Source of the DNA: an uncultured Bryobacterales bacterium
Lineage (GTDB): Bacteria; Acidobacteriota; Terriglobia; Bryobacterales; UBA6623
NCBI GenBank assembly: GCA_951813065.1
Contig: CATOTH010000009.1
Span: 310,001 to 374,000, forward strand
Direction: 5' to 3'
Length of the DNA: 64,000 nt
Under the pieces are notes generated by a model. That model searched no databases and was not told the origin of the DNA. It worked only from the letters and a program-made list of their open reading frames with translations. Positions 36,434 through 44,483 of this stretch are shown here, piece after piece. Within the stretch, counting starts at the first letter, position 1. Each line of letters opens with the position of its first letter. A program made the translations under genes and the position numbers.

Positions 36434-37765
36434 ATGTCGTTGGGATCAAAACCACTGCCTGATTTGACCCGAACGGAGTGGCTGATCTGCATCGTTGCCT
36501 CAATCGGCTTCGCCTTCGACATCTACGAGTTGCTAATGCTGCCGCTCATCGTCGGGCCAGCGCTGACCGATCTCGCGGGTGTGCAGCCGGGCACCCCAGA
36601 ATACGGTCACTGGGTCGGACTGCTGTTCTACCTACCTGCTGTTTGTGGCGGTGTCTTCGGATTGCTGGGCGGTTACCTTACGGACCGGCTAGGACGCCGG
36701 AGGGTGCTGGTTTGGAGCATTCTGCTCTATGCTTTCTCAGCCGCCGCCGCCGGCTTCTCCACCACCCCGGAGATGCTGCTGTTCTTCCGCTGCACGACAT
36801 TTGTCGGAGTATCAGTGGAATTCGTGGCGGCCATCGCATGGCTCGCTGAAATCTTCCCCGATCCGAAGCGGCGCGAGGCCGTGCTGGGCTGGACCCAGGC
36901 TTGGAGTTCAGTCGGTGGCGTGATGGTCGGTGGCGCGTATGTGTTGTCGGTCACATTTGGGGAATCGTTCCCTGAGATTCTCGGTGGCCATGCTCCATGG
37001 CGCTACACCTTGATTTCGGGGCTGATTCCCGCGATTCCGCTGATCATCATTCGGCCGTTCCTTCCCGAATCCCCGATTTGGAAGAAGAAAAGCGAATTGG
37101 GGACTCTGCGTAGACCTAGCATCGCGGAGTTGTTCCAGCCCCGCCTTCGCCGCACCACGATCGTCACAACGATTCTTGCCGCTTGCAGCTTTGGCGCAGC
37201 GTTCGGTGCAATCCAGCATGTCCCACGAATCGTCCCTGGATTGATTGCGGACCTTTCGGCTACAGAGCAACAGCAATTCGTAGGCGGGCTGCACATTTTC
37301 CAGGAAGTCGGGAGCGCGTTGGGAAGAGTCTTGCTAGCGGTGCTGGTGGTGATGTTTCTAGCCCGGAAGCGCCTGTTGCAATCCTTTCAGGGTTGCGGAC
37401 TCATTATCTTCCCGTTGGTATTCTTCGCGCTGACAAGCACAAATGTATGGATCCTTGGAGTCGGCGTGTTCTTGGCAGCGCTCGTAACCGTGGCACAATT
37501 CAGCTTTTGGGGCAACTACCTTCCCAGGGTGTACCCGACACGGTTACGCGGAACTGGCGAGTCATTCGCGGCAAACATTGGCGGGAGGATGATCGGTACG
37601 TTCGCTGCATACGTCACCACCACGCTGTCGAACTACACCCCGGGGGAGACCCATTACGCCCAGCTAGCGTTCGCTGCTGGCATAGTCGGCACTGCAGTCT
37701 ACGCAATCGGTTTAGTTGTCAGCAATTGGCTCCCGGAACCTGGCGAGGCGGACCTGCCCGACTAG
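36434..37765 (+). CDS. MFS transporter, sugar/metabolite symporter-like
   Basis: This 443-residue protein has about 12 hydrophobic segments. The first (TEWLICIVASIGFAFDIYEL) resembles metabolite:H+ symporters. The conserved loop between segments 2 and 3 reads GGYLTDRLGRRRVLV. After segment 6 comes RPFLPESPIWKKK, typical of the sugar-porter-like branch. It sits in the inner membrane and probably imports a product of the neighbouring catabolic genes. The substrate cannot be named. It lies 198 bases after the cytochrome gene, so co-transcription is uncertain. Confidence 0.85.
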   Translation: MSLGSKPLPDLTRTEWLICIVASIGFAFDIYELLMLPLIVGPALTDLAGVQPGTPEYGHWVGLLFYLPAVCGGVFGLLGGYLTDRLGRRRVLVWSILLYAFSAAAAGFSTTPEMLLFFRCTTFVGVSVEFVAAIAWLAEIFPDPKRREAVLGWTQAWSSVGGVMVGGAYVLSVTFGESFPEILGGHAPWRYTLISGLIPAIPLIIIRPFLPESPIWKKKSELGTLRRPSIAELFQPRLRRTTIVTTILAACSFGAAFGAIQHVPRIVPGLIADLSATEQQQFVGGLHIFQEVGSALGRVLLAVLVVMFLARKRLLQSFQGCGLIIFPLVFFALTSTNVWILGVGVFLAALVTVAQFSFWGNYLPRVYPTRLRGTGESFAANIGGRMIGTFAAYVTTTLSNYTPGETHYAQLAFAAGIVGTAVYAIGLVVSNWLPEPGEADLPD

Positions 37766-38019
37766 GTACCCTTCGAGCGTCAAGAGCGAAATCCGGACCC
37801 TTTTCCAGGTCCATCGCTGACTCCTAGGGCAAGGCGAGGGACCTTCGATTCTGCGGATTCGGCCATTGTTGTACAAGAGGGGCATCAAAACATTGCTATT
37901 TGGTGTGCAAAGCGAGATTTTACAGTGAAAGTCCTTTCCAATTCACAGATGAGCCTGAAGGAGGCCGAGGAGAGGAAGTGGGAATGAGTAGATCATACAC
38001 CCGTGGGGAGGGGGTGGCA

Positions 38020-38045
38020 GGGGGAGGGGCGCCAGCCCCTCCCCC
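38020..38045. repeat. Hairpin, perfect 11-base stem
   Basis: GGGGGAGGGGC, loop gcca, then the exact complement. No T-run follows on either strand, so it is not a standard intrinsic terminator. Confidence 0.6.
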
Positions 38046-38090
38046 CCTCTCTAAGCGATGCAGCGGGAGGGGACGAGCAGGTCCTGGAGG

Positions 38091-38118
38091 GTTCCAGGGG
38101 GGCGAGCCCCCCTGGAAC
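38091..38118. repeat. Hairpin, perfect 13-base stem with 2-base loop
   Basis: GTTCCAGGGGGGC, loop ga, then the exact complement. It resembles dispersed extragenic palindromes in form; whether it recurs elsewhere in the genome cannot be seen. Confidence 0.65.
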
Positions 38119-38243
38119 ATTTCCGACAGCTTTTGTTTTATTGTGGCCAGCCTGCGGACAGCCGGACAACCATGACTCACAGGAGCCGATGTATTGCTAG
38201 GATTGTGGCTTGGACCCCTTGGTGTGCGCGGACTGCGGAGCGG

Positions 38244-38275
38244 CCTTGCAGCGGCCGCGACGGGCCGCTGCAAGG
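38244..38275. repeat. Hairpin, perfect 13-base stem
   Basis: CCTTGCAGCGGCC, loop gcgacg, then the exact complement. It lies about 60 bases outside the left end of the second IS. Confidence 0.6.
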
Positions 38276-38335
38276 GCAAGCTCACGGCACGGGGCAATCG
38301 CAGGGATCAAGTTGCCAGCTGCCGTTTTTCCTTGA

Positions 38336-38358
38336 TTCCAATGAGAGATGAGCCTGAA
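38336..38358. repeat. Left terminal inverted repeat of the rve-type IS
   Basis: Begins TTCCAATGAGAGATGAGC. Its complement equals the right-end repeat except at one position. Confidence 0.75.
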
Positions 38359-38366
38359 CGGGCCCT

Positions 38367-39620
38367 TCAGGCTGCGTTCGCCGCCTCGCTGCGGATCGCA
38401 GCGAACAGTTCGTCGCGCGCCTCGTTCAGCTGCCGCGCCGCCTCGTTGTCGCTCAGGGCGTGGGCCTGCGCGTCCAGCTGCGCGAAGTCGATCCCCTCCT
38501 TGAGGCAGGCCGCCGCCCCCGGCAGCGACTTCAGCTTCTCGTACGGCGTCAGGATGTCCCGCTGCCGGTAGCGCTTGCGCACCTTGCCCTTCGCGTCGAC
38601 CTGCTCGCTCGGGAAGTGGCAGGGGCGATGGTAGTTCAGGTACGGCGAGAGCACCTCGCGGTTGAACCGGTCCAGCTGCCGGGCGTGCCGGGCCGGGATG
38701 TGCCCGTAACCCAGGTGCTTGCGCACCACCGTCCCGTTCTTGCTCTCCACCAGCGCGTTGTCGTTGCTGCGCCGCGGCCGCGACTTGGTGAACTGCTCGA
38801 TCCGCAGCTTCTCCAGCAAGGCTGCCACCTGGTGGTTCACGAACTCGGACCCGTTGTCGGAATGGAACCCCAGGATGCGGAACGGGAACGCCTCCAGCAG
38901 CTGCTCCAGCAGCGGCAGCAGGTAGTGCTCGGAGATCCGCTCCACGCTGCCCACGAACTGGAACTGCGTCACCTCGTCCACCACGTTGATGTGGTAGACG
39001 CCCTTGACCTTATCGCGATCCCCCTGGTGCACCGTGTCGATCCGCAGGTAGCCCGGCTGCCCCTCCGGGCGCGGCGGCCTCCGCTCGGCGATCGTGACCC
39101 CGGCCGGGCGCGTGGAGTCCTTGCGGCCCATCCGAAGCTGGTAGGCCGGGCTCTTCCGCAGGTTGTACAAGTGCCCGTTCGAGAGCCCGGCCAGGCGCCG
39201 GAAGCGCTCGTCGCCGAAGACCTCCCAGGCGCGCTTGAGGATGGCCAGCGTGGCCGGGCCCGACAGCGTCCCGTGCAGCTCGTCGGTCTCGGCCAGCAGC
39301 AGGATGTCCGCCCGTTCGTACTGGCGCCGGAACGGCTTGGCAGCGCCCCGGCGCCGGTCTGCCAGTTCGCCGTCGGCCAGATAGCGGGCGATCAGCCGCG
39401 CCAGCTGGGCGCGCGACAGCCCCGTCGTGCGCTCCAGATAGCGGCGCACTAAGCCCTTGTCCGCCCTCTCCAGCCGCCAATACGAGAACCGCCGCAGCAC
39501 CCGTCCGATATGCGCGTAGGCCCGCTTCCGCTCCGGCACCAGGACCGTCCCGTCCGCGTTGCCCGCGAGAAACCCACGCAGGTCGTCCAGGCTGGAATGA
39601 GTCTCCAGATCGAGATGCAA
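38367..39620 (-). CDS. Transposase/integrase with rve (DDE) catalytic core
   Basis: The frame opens with GTG at 39626, but GGAGG lies six bases before TTG 39620, which is taken as the start (417 residues). Numbering from the GTG, the N-terminal 90 residues look like helix-turn-helix (TTGLSRAQLARLIARYL). The DDE triad is D197 (LRIDTVHQG), D257 (GFHSDNGSEF) and E294 (NDNALVESKNG), with the spacing expected for rve integrases. The frame is intact, so the element may be active. The family is IS481- or IS3-like in its core; the exact ISfinder family was not assigned. Confidence 0.85.
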   Translation of the reverse strand: MHLDLETHSSLDDLRGFLAGNADGTVLVPERKRAYAHIGRVLRRFSYWRLERADKGLVRRYLERTTGLSRAQLARLIARYLADGELADRRRGAAKPFRRQYERADILLLAETDELHGTLSGPATLAILKRAWEVFGDERFRRLAGLSNGHLYNLRKSPAYQLRMGRKDSTRPAGVTIAERRPPRPEGQPGYLRIDTVHQGDRDKVKGVYHINVVDEVTQFQFVGSVERISEHYLLPLLEQLLEAFPFRILGFHSDNGSEFVNHQVAALLEKLRIEQFTKSRPRRSNDNALVESKNGTVVRKHLGYGHIPARHARQLDRFNREVLSPYLNYHRPCHFPSEQVDAKGKVRKRYRQRDILTPYEKLKSLPGAAACLKEGIDFAQLDAQAHALSDNEAARQLNEARDELFAAIRSEAANAA

Positions 39621-39661
39621 GATCACCCTCCGATGATTCCCACACCTCCCGGAGAGCCCCC

Positions 39662-39684
39662 TTCGGGCTCATTTCTCGTTGGAA
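39662..39684. repeat. Internal second copy of the right-end repeat
   Basis: Direct repeat of 39697-39719 with 21 of 23 positions equal and a 35-base period. Probably a second transposase-binding site. Confidence 0.6.
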
Positions 39685-39696
39685 TCAACCCCTCGC

Positions 39697-39719
39697 TTCA
39701 GGCTCATCTCTCGTTGGAA
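39697..39719. repeat. Right terminal inverted repeat of the rve-type IS
   Basis: Contains GGCTCATCTCTCGTTGGAA. It pairs with 38336-38358 in 22 of 23 positions. Confidence 0.75.
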
Positions 39720-39940
39720 AAGGCTGTGAATTGATGGACTCCAGCGTTAACGTAAAGTGGGAAGGCAGTACGCGCACGAATGGGATCATGGGAGTTCAAC
39801 TGGGTGGTCATGCATGGGAATTGGCAACTCGATTCAGATTTCCTGGCTGCAGTCTCGGCTGGCTTAGCTCGACAAGAGGCCATTCACGCTCCGATTGCCG
39901 GCTGGAACGCCGGACCAATGCGGCTTGAGAGGGCAAACGG

Positions 39941-40543
39941 ATGTACGATATCGCGCGCCTGAGGATTGGTTTGGCGAACATGCCACGACCGGTTCTGCGT
40001 CGCGTGGATGTTCGTTTGTCGACTCGGCTGGATGATCTCCACTTGATCTTCCAGGCGGCGATGGGCTGGGAGAACAACCATCCCTACCGGTTTCGCACCA
40101 GCGACTCCGTGGTTTATGGCGAAATCGAGTCGAATCGCCGGGTGGAGGGGTTGCGGCCAGCTTGCAAGTCCACGCTGGCCGACCTGTGCCGGGGGCTGAA
40201 CAAGAACCGGACGTTCGAGTACATCTACGACTTCAGGGACAAGTGGGTGCATCGTGTCAAGCTGAAGGCGGTGGGCGAGTCGGACTCCGACCAACTCTAT
40301 CCTCGGCTTCTCGAAGCGAAGCGCCGTTGCCCGCCGGAGGACTGTGGCGGACCCTGGGGCTACGCGCGCTTTCTCGAGTCGCTTCGTGTCGAAGGCAATG
40401 GAGACAATGCCAAGATGTCGGTGCAGTGGGTGGAGGAATTCAACCCTGAACTCGTCGACACTGCAGTCCTCGAGACCCGCATGCAAGTGCTGGCGCGGCA
40501 CATTCAACGGAAGCGTGACCGGATGAGCCGCCGTAAGAAATAG
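39941..40543 (+). CDS. pRiA4b ORF-3-like protein
   Basis: This 200-residue protein has the landmarks of the plasmid pRiA4b ORF-3 family: RPVLRRVDVRLSTRLDDLHLIFQ in the N-terminal part, then AAMGWENNHPYRF, FEYIYDFRDKWVHRVKL, and the end-of-domain CPPEDCGGPWGY. The family is common in bacteria, often on mobile DNA, and has no proven function. The Lys/Arg-rich C-terminus (RKRDRMSRRKK) suggests nucleic-acid contact, but that is inference. It lies just outside the right end of the IS. Confidence 0.85.
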   Translation: MYDIARLRIGLANMPRPVLRRVDVRLSTRLDDLHLIFQAAMGWENNHPYRFRTSDSVVYGEIESNRRVEGLRPACKSTLADLCRGLNKNRTFEYIYDFRDKWVHRVKLKAVGESDSDQLYPRLLEAKRRCPPEDCGGPWGYARFLESLRVEGNGDNAKMSVQWVEEFNPELVDTAVLETRMQVLARHIQRKRDRMSRRKK

Positions 40544-40949
40544 CGGCCTAATGTCGATGGCCGAGTCCCGGTTATGGTGAAGGGATCGGTGCACCCGCCT
40601 TGGGTATCGCGCCGACCCCCTGTCCACCGTTGATCGGACCCGCTCCAACCGACTGATATGCACCTGACGTGCGGGCCGTGCTGCGGAAGGTGCGACGGGC
40701 GGGCACGTACGGTGGTTGAGGATCCGCGACAATCACGCTTTGTACAAGTCAGGTGACATCGATTCGTCGCGTACTCGGCGGCGGGGTGTCCGGGTTCGGC
40801 TCGTGGGCCGCGTCAGATCCGGGGAACACGTTGAACGGATTGGCATCGGGCGGTGGGTACTTGACAGGGGCGGTTCTGGACCCCACCAAAACCCATGTAA
40901 ATGGACCTCAATCCTGTCAAACTGGCTGCCAGGTCCGTCTCCCAAGTGC
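40544..40949. other. Intergenic region between convergent pRiA4b-like gene and mrpG
   Basis: No gene, tRNA or clear terminator hairpin was recognised on either strand. Confidence 0.4.
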
Positions 40950-41324
40950 TCAGGGTTGGTCAGCCCTTTCCTTGGTCATCGGTGCGTATTGCCCCTTCCA
41001 TTCGTCCAGGTGGGTGCCTTCCCACAGGTCCACTTTCATCCGATAGGCAGCGCGCGCAATCGCATGGGACGCCACGGGTACAGTTAGGAACAGGAACACG
41101 ACCGTAAGGGCGCATAGCGAGAATGTGGCGATGTCGCCGAAATGCAGGGCGACCGCGACGAAAATGAGTCCGGCTCCGACAGTGCCGGCCTTGGTCGAGG
41201 CATGCATTCGTATCAGAACATCCGGCAGGCGCAGAATGCCCAACCCTGCGACGAACATGAAGAAGCCTCCCGCAACGAGCAGGATCGCGACGATCCAATC
41301 GTGTACCGGCGTAGCGCTAGGCAT
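40950..41324 (-). CDS. mrpG: Na+/H+ antiporter subunit MrpG
   Basis: This 124-residue protein starts at ATG 41324, which overlaps the mrpF stop by one base (TGATG). It has three hydrophobic segments and the MrpG core GGFFMFVAGLGILRLPDVLIRMHASTKAGTVGAGL. The charged tail (LWEGTHLDEWKGQYAP) is cytoplasmic in the family. Last gene of the operon; all seven subunits are needed for a working Mrp complex. Confidence 0.93.
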   Translation of the reverse strand: MPSATPVHDWIVAILLVAGGFFMFVAGLGILRLPDVLIRMHASTKAGTVGAGLIFVAVALHFGDIATFSLCALTVVFLFLTVPVASHAIARAAYRMKVDLWEGTHLDEWKGQYAPMTKERADQP

Positions 41325-41659
41325 CAATCCTCGCCTTCCCGATCCGGGGCTTGCTTCCTGGCTTCTATTTGCACTGTTCGCCGCTCGACATACCAGGCGA
41401 AGGCGACAGTCGCGAGAAACGCGACCAAGGCCAGGGCGATCGCTACGTCAACGTAGTACTGGTGGTCACTCGAGACCGCAAAGAGACCGGCAATGGCGAC
41501 TGCCAGGATCGTGATGACATCGACTGACACAACCCGGTCAGGGAGCGAGGGTCCTTTGATCAGTCGCAGGAACGCGCAAAGCAGTCCTAGCACGATCAGT
41601 ACAGTCGTGATTTCGATCGCCCATTGGAGAAGAGTGCCATGTTCGAATACGCCCTTCAT
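41324..41659 (-). CDS. mrpF: Na+/H+ antiporter subunit MrpF
   Basis: This 111-residue protein has three membrane segments with the family core LCAFLRLIKGPSLPDRVVSVDVI. The Pro-Asp pair in that loop is conserved in MrpF. Its start overlaps the mrpE stop by four bases (ATGA), so translation is coupled. Confidence 0.93.
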   Translation of the reverse strand: MKGVFEHGTLLQWAIEITTVLIVLGLLCAFLRLIKGPSLPDRVVSVDVITILAVAIAGLFAVSSDHQYYVDVAIALALVAFLATVAFAWYVERRTVQIEARKQAPDREGED

Positions 41660-42132
41660 TGCATTGCGTCCCTCACTTTCTGCTCGAAGCCTGATTTGAT
41701 CTTTCTTCGCATCTCTTCCGGGTCGTCGACGAACATCCCGTGGACGTACAGCGTTTTTTGGTCGGGACTGACATCCAGGCTTAACGACCCCGGAGTCAGC
41801 GAAATGAGGTTGGCGAGGACGGTGATTTGCCTCGGCTCTTCAATGTCCAAGGGTATGGCAACGATTGCTGGACGAGATTTCTGCACGGGCGTGATCACGT
41901 CCCAAGCCACTTGAATGCTCGACATCACAAGCTGCCAAACGAAATATGCAAGCAGCCTCACGATCAGCAGGACGCGCAGGAAATAGAACGTCTTGCCGAA
42001 CAATGGGCTCACCACGCTTAGAGCCGCAAACCCGACGAGAAACCCTGCGACAAGGTGAGCAAAGTCGAACCGTCCAAACAGGGCGCACCAGCCGATCGCC
42101 AGCAGGAGGTTGATTTCGAGCAGGTTCTTCAT
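41656..42132 (-). CDS. mrpE: Na+/H+ antiporter subunit MrpE
   Basis: This 158-residue protein has hydrophobic N-terminal segments followed by a soluble tail. Family landmarks are SIQVAWDVITP, PLDIEEPRQITVLANLISLTPGSLSLDVSPD and TLYVHGMFVDDPEEMRRKIKSGFE. It overlaps mrpD by four bases at the start and mrpF by four at the end. Confidence 0.93.
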   Translation of the reverse strand: MKNLLEINLLLAIGWCALFGRFDFAHLVAGFLVGFAALSVVSPLFGKTFYFLRVLLIVRLLAYFVWQLVMSSIQVAWDVITPVQKSRPAIVAIPLDIEEPRQITVLANLISLTPGSLSLDVSPDQKTLYVHGMFVDDPEEMRRKIKSGFEQKVRDAMQ

Positions 42133-43670
42133 TGCGCTGGAGGCCTCCCAATGACTTGTCGCTGGGCCGGATGGTCGGTGTCCAGCACGGCCTCGACGTA
42201 GTGTGACGGATCCATCAGCTCCCTGGCGGCACGCTCTGCTACCGAATACAGCGGCTTGGCGTACAGGCCGATCGCTAACGTGAGTGCTGCCAACCCTGTA
42301 ATCGGTCCGAGCAGCAGCATCCGGAGACGGATCGGAAGAGGCATCGGTGGGGGGCCCGCATCCGCCGGTCGAGCCTTCCAGAAAGCGTTCAGCCAGATCT
42401 TCGTCATTGAATAGGCTGTCATCAGGCCGACTGCCAGTGCGACTCCCGCGATCACAAACTCGCTTGCTTCGATCGAGGCCTGGATCAGGAGTAGTTTGGC
42501 CCAGAAGCCCGATAGGGGAGGGAAGCCGGCCAGCGAGAATGCCGGCACGAAGAACAGGAGGGCCAGCAAGGGCCTATCTCGATAGAGTCCCCCCAGTCGG
42601 CTTAGATCGGTGGACCCGCTGATTCGGTCGGCAGCTCCGGCGACGAAGAACAGGTTTGCCTTCACGATGATGTGGTGAATGATGTAGAAAACACCCCCAA
42701 GGATGCCGAATTCAGTGAACAGTGCGATCCCGAGGATCATGTAACCGATCTGGCTGATGATATGGAAGGAGAGAATGCGGCGGAGTTCGTTCTGAGAGGC
42801 GGCACCGAGGACACCGGTCACCATGGTCGCGCCTGCCACCCACAAGAGCAATTCGTGGGTGTAGCCGACGTCGTGCGTGAAGATCAGCGTGAAGACACGC
42901 ATGAGCGCGTACACGCCCACCTTGGTCAATAGCCCGGAGAAGATGGCAGAGACCGCGGCTTTTGGTGTGTGATAGCTAGCCGGAAGCCAGAAGAACAGTG
43001 GGAAGACGGCCGACTTGATGCCGAAGGCGATGATGAACAGGACAGCCACCACCGTAAGCAGCCCCTGGTTTTCGACTTCCTGGACGCGCAGGTGGAGGTC
43101 GGCCATGTTGAGCGTGCCGGTGATCCCGTAGAGTAGGCCGATACCGCTCAGCAGCAGGGTGGTTGCGATCAGGCTGAGGGCAGCGTAGCGCACCGCGCCG
43201 TCCAGCTGCGAGCGAGTGCCTCCGAGGACAAGCAGGGCGAACGAAGCGATTAGCATCACTTCGAACCAGACGTAGAGATTGAAGATGTCACCTGCGAGAA
43301 ACGCGCCGCAAACGCCGGCCAGCAAGGCGTGCACGAGTGGATGCAGCGCGTAGGAGATCTCTCCGGGAGGGGTGTTTCCGAACGAGTAGATCACGGTTGC
43401 CAGGCCGATGACGGCGGTTACCGCAACCATCGCCGAGCTCAAGTGATCGGCGACCAAAGTTATTCCGAAAGGCGCGGGCCACCCACCCATTTGGCTTACT
43501 GTGATTCCGTTCTGCCAGACAACCGCCAGCAACTTCGTGGCGACGCCCGCCAGTCCGAGTGCGGCGATCAAGCTGACCGCCCGCTGGGCGCTGTCTCTTC
43601 CGCGCAGGCAGAATCCGATGACTGCGGCGCCCAGGGGCAAGGCGATGGGTCCGACGAGAAGCCAGTTCAC
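42129..43670 (-). CDS. mrpD: Na+/H+ antiporter subunit MrpD
   Basis: This 513-residue membrane protein is related to NuoN/NuoM of complex I. It starts with GTG overlapping the mrpC stop (GTGA). Conserved positions include the region YVWFEVMLIASFALLVLGG and the helix FFWLPASYHTPKAAVSAIFSGLLTKVGVYALMR, where the Lys after SGLLT belongs to the proton path. It ends with a soluble tail. It forms one of the two large transport modules with MrpA. Confidence 0.94.
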   Translation of the reverse strand: MNWLLVGPIALPLGAAVIGFCLRGRDSAQRAVSLIAALGLAGVATKLLAVVWQNGITVSQMGGWPAPFGITLVADHLSSAMVAVTAVIGLATVIYSFGNTPPGEISYALHPLVHALLAGVCGAFLAGDIFNLYVWFEVMLIASFALLVLGGTRSQLDGAVRYAALSLIATTLLLSGIGLLYGITGTLNMADLHLRVQEVENQGLLTVVAVLFIIAFGIKSAVFPLFFWLPASYHTPKAAVSAIFSGLLTKVGVYALMRVFTLIFTHDVGYTHELLLWVAGATMVTGVLGAASQNELRRILSFHIISQIGYMILGIALFTEFGILGGVFYIIHHIIVKANLFFVAGAADRISGSTDLSRLGGLYRDRPLLALLFFVPAFSLAGFPPLSGFWAKLLLIQASIEASEFVIAGVALAVGLMTAYSMTKIWLNAFWKARPADAGPPPMPLPIRLRMLLLGPITGLAALTLAIGLYAKPLYSVAERAARELMDPSHYVEAVLDTDHPAQRQVIGRPPAQ

Positions 43671-44038
43671 GATTCCTCGCCAATGCCGTTGTCCGGCTCC
43701 GCGGCTCGCATCGCGTCGGTGTCGACGGTCTTGAGTTCCTCGTAAGTCCTGAAGGCCAGCACGAGGGCGAAAGCAAGCACACTGAAAGAGATCACGATTG
43801 CAGTCAGCATCAGCGCTTGCGGCAAGGCGTTCGCCACGCCTGGCTCTGGCAGCGCTGCATTGGGGGCGATTAGCGGGGTCATCCCGCGGATCATCCCTCC
43901 GCTGACGAAGATGAGAAGGTTCGCCGCATGTGAGATCAAGGCCAAACCAAAGACAAAGCGCACAAGATTTCGGCTGAGCATCAAGTAGACGCTCGCGGCC
44001 ATCAGAACGCCGACCACGACTGCGATAATGGGCTCCAT
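43667..44038 (-). CDS. mrpC: Na+/H+ antiporter subunit MrpC
   Basis: This 123-residue NuoK-like protein has three membrane helices. The start at ATG 44038 follows GGAGAG and gives the family N-terminus (MEPIIAVVVGVLMAASVYLML); the longer frame from 44101 adds residues overlapping mrpB. Core motif: RNLVRFVFGLALISHAANLLIF. The 43-base gap to mrpB is the only gap in an otherwise overlapping operon. Confidence 0.93.
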   Translation of the reverse strand: MEPIIAVVVGVLMAASVYLMLSRNLVRFVFGLALISHAANLLIFVSGGMIRGMTPLIAPNAALPEPGVANALPQALMLTAIVISFSVLAFALVLAFRTYEELKTVDTDAMRAAEPDNGIGEES

Positions 44039-44081
44039 CAATGGCTCTCCAACGGCGCGACGATGCTCTCCAGAACTGCCA

Positions 44082-44483
44082 TCACCGTTCCTTGATTCCA
44101 AATACGAACGTCATTACCGTGCCAACCACGACGAGGTACACGCCTACATCGAAGGCGAGCGGAGTGCCGATCTTCTGCCCGGCTATCGTGACCCACTGGC
44201 TGGCGAGGAACGGAGCGCCCCTGACAGCTAGTCCGACGAGGCTTGAGCCAATCGCCAGCACCAGCCCCGCGGCTACGATGTAGCGAGGATCAAGCCGTAG
44301 CGTTCGGCGAGCCGTCGGTGCATCGAACGCAAAAACATACAAGCAGAATGCGATGGACGCGATCAGGCCTCCGCTGAAGCCTCCGCCCGGATGGTCATGG
44401 CCACGAATCAGTACGAAAACCGAGAACACCAGGATCAGTGCCGACAGCATCCGGGTGGTCTCACGAATGATCAAGGTGTTCAC
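44082..44483 (-). CDS. mrpB: Na+/H+ antiporter subunit MrpB
   Basis: This 133-residue protein starts with GTG overlapping the mrpA stop (GTGA). It has four membrane segments and the MrpB signature RGHDHPGGGFSGGLIASIAF, and ends TPLAFDVGVYLVVVGTVMTFVFGI. Separate MrpA and MrpB genes here mean a seven-gene (group 1) rather than six-gene Mrp operon. Confidence 0.93.
   Translation of the reverse strand: MNTLIIRETTRMLSALILVFSVFVLIRGHDHPGGGFSGGLIASIAFCLYVFAFDAPTARRTLRLDPRYIVAAGLVLAIGSSLVGLAVRGAPFLASQWVTIAGQKIGTPLAFDVGVYLVVVGTVMTFVFGIKER

Larger units (their letters stand above)
37766..38335. other. Intergenic region rich in GC hairpins
   Basis: No convincing gene was found. It holds three long perfect stems, listed separately, within about 260 bases, and a G-rich/C-rich stretch near 38001-38050. 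It separates the MFS gene from the second IS. Confidence 0.5.
38336..39719 (-). mobile_element. DDE/rve-type insertion sequence, about 1.38 kb
   Basis: One intact transposase gene lies between 23-base terminal inverted repeats (38336-38358 and 39697-39719) that match in 22 positions. The right end carries a second copy of the repeat at 39662-39684, in the same direction and 35 bases further in. No target duplication could be fixed. It is inserted between the hairpin region and the pRiA4b-like gene. Confidence 0.75.

Noticed and set aside
38091-38118. Intrinsic terminator of the MFS gene
   Set aside because: The stem is strong, but no T-run follows and it lies over 300 bases after the stop codon.
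39884-40732. 282-codon minus frame opposite the pRiA4b-like gene
   Set aside because: Antisense shadow without motifs; the plus frame matches a known family.
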